Shown one piece after another: positions 43,902 through 47,875 of a stretch of 47,875 bases of DNA (its first letter is position 1; each line of letters opens with the position of its first letter). This stretch comes from DATBLQ01 sp036555325 (GTDB lineage Bacteria; Pseudomonadota; Alphaproteobacteria; Rhizobiales; Aestuariivirgaceae). The translations under genes and the position numbers were made by a program. Where the stretch lies: assembly GCA_036555325.1 (NCBI GenBank), contig DATBLQ010000007.1:1-47875 (forward strand). The letters are read 5' to 3'. The notes under the pieces were generated by a model. It was given only the letters and a program-made list of their open reading frames with translations. It was not told the DNA's origin and ran no database searches.

Positions 43902-44658
43902 CCTGGCCGAGCTCCAGGCCGCCATTACGGCAGCAATCTTCAAGGGTGATGTTTCGCCGCTCGCCGATGAAATCACTGCCGGCCGGGCAGATGCGAGACG
44001 CCGTTTCGACATTTTCAGGAACAACACGTTCCTGTCGCTGACAAATCACCTGAAAGCGGTCTTCCCTACAACCGCCAAACTCGGGGATGCGCGATTTTTT
44101 GCTTATGTGGCGCAAGAATATATTCGGGCCGAACCGCCGCATGAGCCGCGTCTTTCAGCCTACGGAGCAGGCTTCGCACGGTTCCTGGCAAGATTTCCGG
44201 CGTGTCGGGGCACGCCCATCCTTGCCGAGATGGCGGCTCTCGAATGGGCTGTCCATTCGGCTTTGATCAGCGAGGAAAAGCCCGCCCTTCCGCCACAGGC
44301 GTTGAGCGACATCGAGCCCGGCAACGAAGAGGTCTGCCTTAAGCTGCAGCCCTCGCTCAACTTCAGCCTGTCGCGGTGGCCGCTGTTGAGCGTATGGGCG
44401 GGCGAAGCGGACGGAAGCTCGCCCCTGCCCCGCAGCATTACGCGGCTTGGCGTGTATCGCCACGGCGAGCGGATTCGATTCGCCACCTTGTTGCCCGCCC
44501 GATTCGCCCTGTGGCGGGCACTGGAGCGCGAACAGTCGCTTGACGTTGCGGCACTTCGCGCGCTCGCACGGGAGCCGCATGTCGATCTCGCCTCGGAAAT
44601 ATTGAATCTTTTCAGTGCGGGCCTTGTCACGGAGGTGATGCTGAGGTCACTCCGCTGA
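43894..44658 (+). CDS. bufC: DUF2063 partner protein BufC
   Basis: Partner of the DUF692 enzyme, thought to bring the precursor peptide to it. ATG 43894 (MRSLAELQAAITAAIFKGD) gives 254 residues and overlaps the bufB stop. The N-terminal DUF2063 domain shows FRNNTFLSLTNHLKAVFP and ARFFAYVAQEYIRAEPPHEP-like sequence followed by RFLARFPACRG, then MAALEWAVHSAL. The C-terminal half (LGVYRHGERIRFATLLPARFALW) fits the family. The three genes form one translationally coupled operon, the full minimal bufferin set, with no DoxX-type fourth gene seen. Confidence 0.9.
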   Translation: MRSLAELQAAITAAIFKGDVSPLADEITAGRADARRRFDIFRNNTFLSLTNHLKAVFPTTAKLGDARFFAYVAQEYIRAEPPHEPRLSAYGAGFARFLARFPACRGTPILAEMAALEWAVHSALISEEKPALPPQALSDIEPGNEEVCLKLQPSLNFSLSRWPLLSVWAGEADGSSPLPRSITRLGVYRHGERIRFATLLPARFALWRALEREQSLDVAALRALAREPHVDLASEILNLFSAGLVTEVMLRSLR

Positions 44659-44693
44659 AGTGTTCGACGTAACCAGTCTCCCTGCAAACCCTG

Positions 44694-45737
44694 ATGACGA
44701 CGCCACCTCTCAAATCATTCAATCCGGCGCTTTTGCGCAAATCCATGGCCCGGCGTTTGTATCGCCGCTCCGTGGCCACCGGGCAGATCACGCTGCCCGC
44801 AGTTCCAAGCATGATCGACGAGTACGTGGCAATGTGTGACAAGCTATTTGCCGACGTGGGCAGAAGGTTCACAGCCGAACAGCTCGCTCGAGTGAGGACG
44901 ATTCTGGAGGACCAGTTGGCCAAGGCCTATACGGCCTCTCCCCGTTCGAATATCGCCATCTCGTTCAACGCGCCGATCGGCACGAAGCTGGACTACTTCA
45001 TCAAACCCCAGTTGTGGACGGTCGAGGCGGCCTACGAGAATTGGATTAACATTTACAAGCCGCCGCTGTTTGGCTCCGAACCGGACGCGCGGGTATGGGC
45101 GCTTGCAAAGGAGGCAGCCGACCCCAAGACGCATCGGGTGCTCGACATTGGTGCAGGGACAGGGCGCAATGCACTGGGCTTGGCACGACGGGGCCATCCG
45201 GTCGACGCGGTCGAATCGACCCCCAAGTTCGCCGACATGATCCGTGCCGACGCCGAGCGGGAAGTGCTCGATGTGCGCGTGATCCAGCGCGACGTCTTCT
45301 CGACCATGGATGATCTGCGGCGGGACTATCAGCTAATTCTGCTCTCCGAGGTGGTCTCTGATTTCCGGACGACGCAGCAGGTGCGCGGAGTATTCGAACT
45401 CGCTACCCACTGCCTCGCACCAGGTGGACGCCTGGTGTTCAACGCCTTCCTGGCGCGCCATGGTTACACACCCGACAAAGCCGCGCGCGAACTCGGCCAG
45501 CAACTCTATTCGAGCATCTTCACGCGGCACGAGATAGCGACCGCGGCTGCCGAGCTCCCCCTTGAGCTCGTTGCCGACGACTCTGTCTACGAGTACGAGA
45601 AAACGCACTTGCCCGAAGGGGCCTGGCCGCCCACGAGCTGGTATGCGGAGTGGGTTAGCGGCCTCGATGTTTTCGATGTCAAGCGCGAGGATTGCCCGAT
45701 CGAGATGCGCTGGCTCGTATACCAGAAGACGAGTTGA
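44694..45737 (+). CDS. Class I SAM-dependent methyltransferase
   Basis: A 347-residue protein with an N-terminal helical extension of about 130 residues (MCDKLFADVGRRFTAEQLARV and on) and a C-terminal Rossmann methyltransferase domain. Motif I is VLDIGAGTGRNALGLARRG, the acidic loop VDAVESTP, and LILLSEVVSDF corresponds to the post-II motif. GGRLVFNAFLARHGYTP follows. The start at 44694 has no strong ribosome site. It lies 35 bases after bufC in the same direction, so it may be read through, and it faces an adenylate-forming enzyme. Substrate not recognised. Confidence 0.82.
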   Translation: MTTPPLKSFNPALLRKSMARRLYRRSVATGQITLPAVPSMIDEYVAMCDKLFADVGRRFTAEQLARVRTILEDQLAKAYTASPRSNIAISFNAPIGTKLDYFIKPQLWTVEAAYENWINIYKPPLFGSEPDARVWALAKEAADPKTHRVLDIGAGTGRNALGLARRGHPVDAVESTPKFADMIRADAEREVLDVRVIQRDVFSTMDDLRRDYQLILLSEVVSDFRTTQQVRGVFELATHCLAPGGRLVFNAFLARHGYTPDKAARELGQQLYSSIFTRHEIATAAAELPLELVADDSVYEYEKTHLPEGAWPPTSWYAEWVSGLDVFDVKREDCPIEMRWLVYQKTS

Positions 45738-45800
45738 AAACACTCGGGAGAAGACTGCGCTACTGTGGAGGCAAGTTCATCCAAACAGTACCAGCAGCCT

Positions 45801-47183
45801 TTACACCTTCACTTCCGAGACGAAGTCCTCGAACTTGCCCGACGCTTTCGGCGCCAGCTCGGGATGGTAGCTAATCGTGACGGCAAAGGGATAACCAAAC
45901 TTCTCACGCACCCAGGCTCGAAGACTCTCTTCCTGCTCATGCGTCAGCGGTTGGCTGACCGCCAAGCGCAGCTCGATCGCATCTGGCGTTCGCTGCACGA
46001 ACTGGTACTGCCGGATTGGTGCCAATCCTAGAAGGGTCTTGATATTGCTGGAGGACAATAGCGGCCAACGTAGTTCGCCCGAGGGCAGGACCAACATGTT
46101 CTGCGTACGGCCGAGGATGCGGGTAATGACCGGCAGGCCGCGTCCGCAAGGACAGGGCGGCCCGACTTCCGCGACATCACCGATGTCGTAGCGGATCAGG
46201 GGCATGGCAAAGTTGTGCAGCAGCGTCACATAGACCCGGCCGGTTTCTCCGGCGCGGCACGGGCGGCCCGCCGCATCGAGCACTTCGACCAACGCGCTTT
46301 CGGCCTGCACGTGGTAGTGCTCGTGATCGGGGCATTGCAGTGCAAGGTAACCCGCTTCACGCGTCGAGTACATATCGATCACCGGGACGCCCCAGGCGGC
46401 GCGCACCACCTCGCGCGTCGCCGGGCGCAGAATTTCCGAGATGGTCTCAACCTGCTTCAGTTTCGGCAAGCGAATGCCATTCGCCTGGCAATGCTCGGCG
46501 AGACGATGAGCAACCGTCGGATGCGTCTGCAAATAGTCTGGATTCTGCCGCACCAGCCATTCCGCCTGCTGGTCAAGCGGCGTCAGGATGTTGACGCCGA
46601 CCGCTGGGCCCGTTTGGAAAACCCCGCCTGTGGACCGGCCCCAGGTTGGACTGCGACCCCCCTCCGGATAGGCCAGCACGCCCTTGCCGGATTCACGGAT
46701 GGAGGCGAACGTTCCACTGAAATCGCGCCGGTGCCAGAGATGGTCGCGGATGGTAAAGGCACCCCAGAACATCTCCCATAACTCGCTGCGCACAGCCCGG
46801 ATCGGGGTGCCAGTCGAACCCGAGGTGTACATCGTGTTCGTGCCACCATGTCCCGCCGGGAGCTGCGCCGACAGCAGCGTATCGCCCGCGGCCTGGATGT
46901 CGGCCCGCGTCAGCGGCGAGATTTGCTCCCAACCCTCGGGATCAAGCGCCAGCTCGATGCTGAGCGGCAGATCGGCGAAGCGCCGGGCGTAAAATGGCAC
47001 GGTCGTACGCGCATGCTCGACCAGCTCAAGAAGCTGCGCGTTCTGCCGCCGGCGCAGTTCTTCCGGGGACCACCACTGGGACTGCTCAAGCTGGAGCAGC
47101 AGTGCGCCGATGGTTGCGCTACGGGCGTCCGGCACTCCCGGCCAGTCGATGCCCTCAACAGTCGATCGGAACTCCACGCTCAT
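45801..47183 (-). CDS. PaaK/CapK-type adenylate-forming enzyme
   Basis: Phenylacetate-CoA-ligase-like member of the acyl-adenylating superfamily (COG1541), 460 residues from ATG 47183 (MSVEFRSTVEG). The ATP-binding loop is TMYTSGSTGTPIRAV. EILRPATREVV and VIDMYSTREAGYLALQCPDH follow, with the ribose-binding segment LIRYDIGDVAEVGPPCPCGRG and the C-terminal hinge ITRILGRTQNMLV. The frame extends to 47309, but conserved sequence starts near 47183. Many relatives without a CoA-pathway context activate acids for polysaccharide or peptide tailoring. It is convergent with the methyltransferase gene, with a 63-base gap. Substrate unknown. Confidence 0.85.
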   Translation of the reverse strand: MSVEFRSTVEGIDWPGVPDARSATIGALLLQLEQSQWWSPEELRRRQNAQLLELVEHARTTVPFYARRFADLPLSIELALDPEGWEQISPLTRADIQAAGDTLLSAQLPAGHGGTNTMYTSGSTGTPIRAVRSELWEMFWGAFTIRDHLWHRRDFSGTFASIRESGKGVLAYPEGGRSPTWGRSTGGVFQTGPAVGVNILTPLDQQAEWLVRQNPDYLQTHPTVAHRLAEHCQANGIRLPKLKQVETISEILRPATREVVRAAWGVPVIDMYSTREAGYLALQCPDHEHYHVQAESALVEVLDAAGRPCRAGETGRVYVTLLHNFAMPLIRYDIGDVAEVGPPCPCGRGLPVITRILGRTQNMLVLPSGELRWPLLSSSNIKTLLGLAPIRQYQFVQRTPDAIELRLAVSQPLTHEQEESLRAWVREKFGYPFAVTISYHPELAPKASGKFEDFVSEVKV

Positions 47184-47753
47184 GATTTGCCTGTTCGCAA
47201 TTTTCAGCTCTCGATGGGCGGACGCCTGCCGAAGGTGAAGACTGATAACTGAAAACTGAACACACAACCATTCCCACCCTGGCCGATCCGCCCGCAATGG
47301 GTGCGGCATCTACCTCCACAGGCTTCGCATGGTGTCGATCTTGCCGGTGCCGCCTGCCGGCGACTTGGCTATCCGCGGCCGCAATTTCAACCAGGTCGTG
47401 GGAGCAACTGCCCGATGCTCGTTTGCGTCGCCTGCCGGCGATCTCCCCCTGCTGCATCAAAACTCAGTTGGAAGACCTCAGTCGAACTCTCGGCAAGTTG
47501 GAATATTCATGTAATTTCAATTTGCCATTTCAATCAGGAATGGAAGTGAAAACGCAACTCTCTTCCTCGTATATTGTGCTGAAATTGGCACAGTCATTCC
47601 GATTCTTCTCTCCGCAACCCTTTGATTATTGACCGTTCGCAGCCCTCACAGTTCTATAGCGTTCGTGCGCGACTCATCGTGCATTGCCTCCAGACCAATT
47701 TGCAGGGGATCGGGGGGTTATCTCTAAACTGGATGATTTCGGGAGATACCAAA
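47184..47753. other. Gene-free region upstream of second porin
   Basis: 570 bases without a recognisable gene. The left part has two CGCCTGCCGGCGA-like blocks at about 47349 and 47428. The right part is AT-richer and probably holds the porin promoter, including an inverted repeat TTGTGC...GCACA at 47574-47592. Confidence 0.5.
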
Positions 47754-47875
47754 TGAACAATACGAAGTGGCTCCGTCGGGCGCTTCTCGGTGGTGCGGCG
47801 CTTAGCGTCATGGCCACTGGAGCAAATGCCGATGAGCTGTCAGCGCTAAAGGCGCAGCTCGAGGCATTGCAAGCC
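47754..47875 (+). CDS. Porin, 5' part only (cut by window end)
   Basis: Starts MNNTKWLRRALLGGAALS, a signal peptide, with the likely cleavage before DELSALKAQLEALQ. The mature N-terminus is the same as that of the truncated porin at 17405 (DDLSALKAQLEVLQ). GGGAGA sits before the ATG. It is a Hyphomicrobiales-type outer-membrane porin; only the first 40 residues lie in the window, so completeness cannot be judged. Confidence 0.85.

Noticed and set aside
47297..47632. 111-codon plus-strand frame before the second porin
   Set aside because: Cys/Arg-rich nonsense-like composition, no ribosome site, no motif.

Overview
The window reads as chromosomal DNA of a GC-rich alphaproteobacterium, most likely of the order Hyphomicrobiales (Rhizobiales). 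The order rpoZ - rel/spoT - pyrE - DUF2062 - acpS - lepB - rnc - era, the smpB - dapA pair diverging from a long slt, the porin whose mature end begins D(E/D)LSALKAQLE, a DUF1127-type small protein and GC-rich mosaic intergenic repeats all fit that group. No rRNA, tRNA, CRISPR array or transposase gene was seen. Genus-level placement is not possible from sequence reading alone.

Region 1 (1-16.3 kb) is mostly housekeeping. A quinone-oxidoreductase-like MDR gene stands apart at the left edge. A minus-strand run from rpoZ to era covers transcription, the stringent response, pyrimidine and acyl-carrier metabolism, signal peptide cleavage and RNA processing. Then come folK, a NYN-domain protein, a family-5-type uracil-DNA glycosylase coupled to an O-methyltransferase, smpB, dapA, a soluble lytic transglycosylase and an alpha/beta hydrolase. 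The intergenic spaces carry at least two families of dispersed hairpin repeats.

Region 2 (16.3-20.7 kb) holds a helix-hairpin-helix membrane protein with a 47-residue membrane partner, a truncated porin that ends inside a repeat, a DUF3095 protein resembling a nucleotidyl cyclase, and a UDP-glucuronate epimerase.

Region 3 (20.7-41.7 kb) is a surface-carbohydrate island in three transcription units. A plus-strand run (20.8-30.6 kb) encodes an FkbM methyltransferase, a secreted polysaccharide-lyase-like protein, a complete peptide/oligosaccharide-type ABC importer (fused ATPase, binding protein, two permeases), a glycosyltransferase and a polysaccharide deacetylase. It converges on a minus-strand run (37.4-30.6 kb) of three glycosyltransferases, a very unusual ABC-exporter-like protein with a degenerate and internally repeated nucleotide-binding domain, and a cyclic-nucleotide-binding protein. 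Diverging from that run, a plus-strand unit (37.6-41.7 kb) encodes a class III cyclase-TPR protein, a family 2 glycosyltransferase and a UDP-sugar 6-dehydrogenase. The cyclase on one arm and the cyclic-nucleotide-binding protein on the other suggest that second-messenger signalling controls making or exporting a polysaccharide. I regard the non-canonical ABC protein with its partner as the best candidate for an undescribed system.

Region 4 (41.9-47.9 kb) holds a DUF1127 mini-protein, an exported Asp/Tyr-rich protein, and a three-gene unit DUF2282 - DUF692 - DUF2063. That unit is the hallmark of bufferin-type modified peptides (bufA/bufB/bufC), linked to copper protection. Next are a methyltransferase facing a PaaK/CapK-type adenylate-forming enzyme, then the start of a second porin cut by the window edge.
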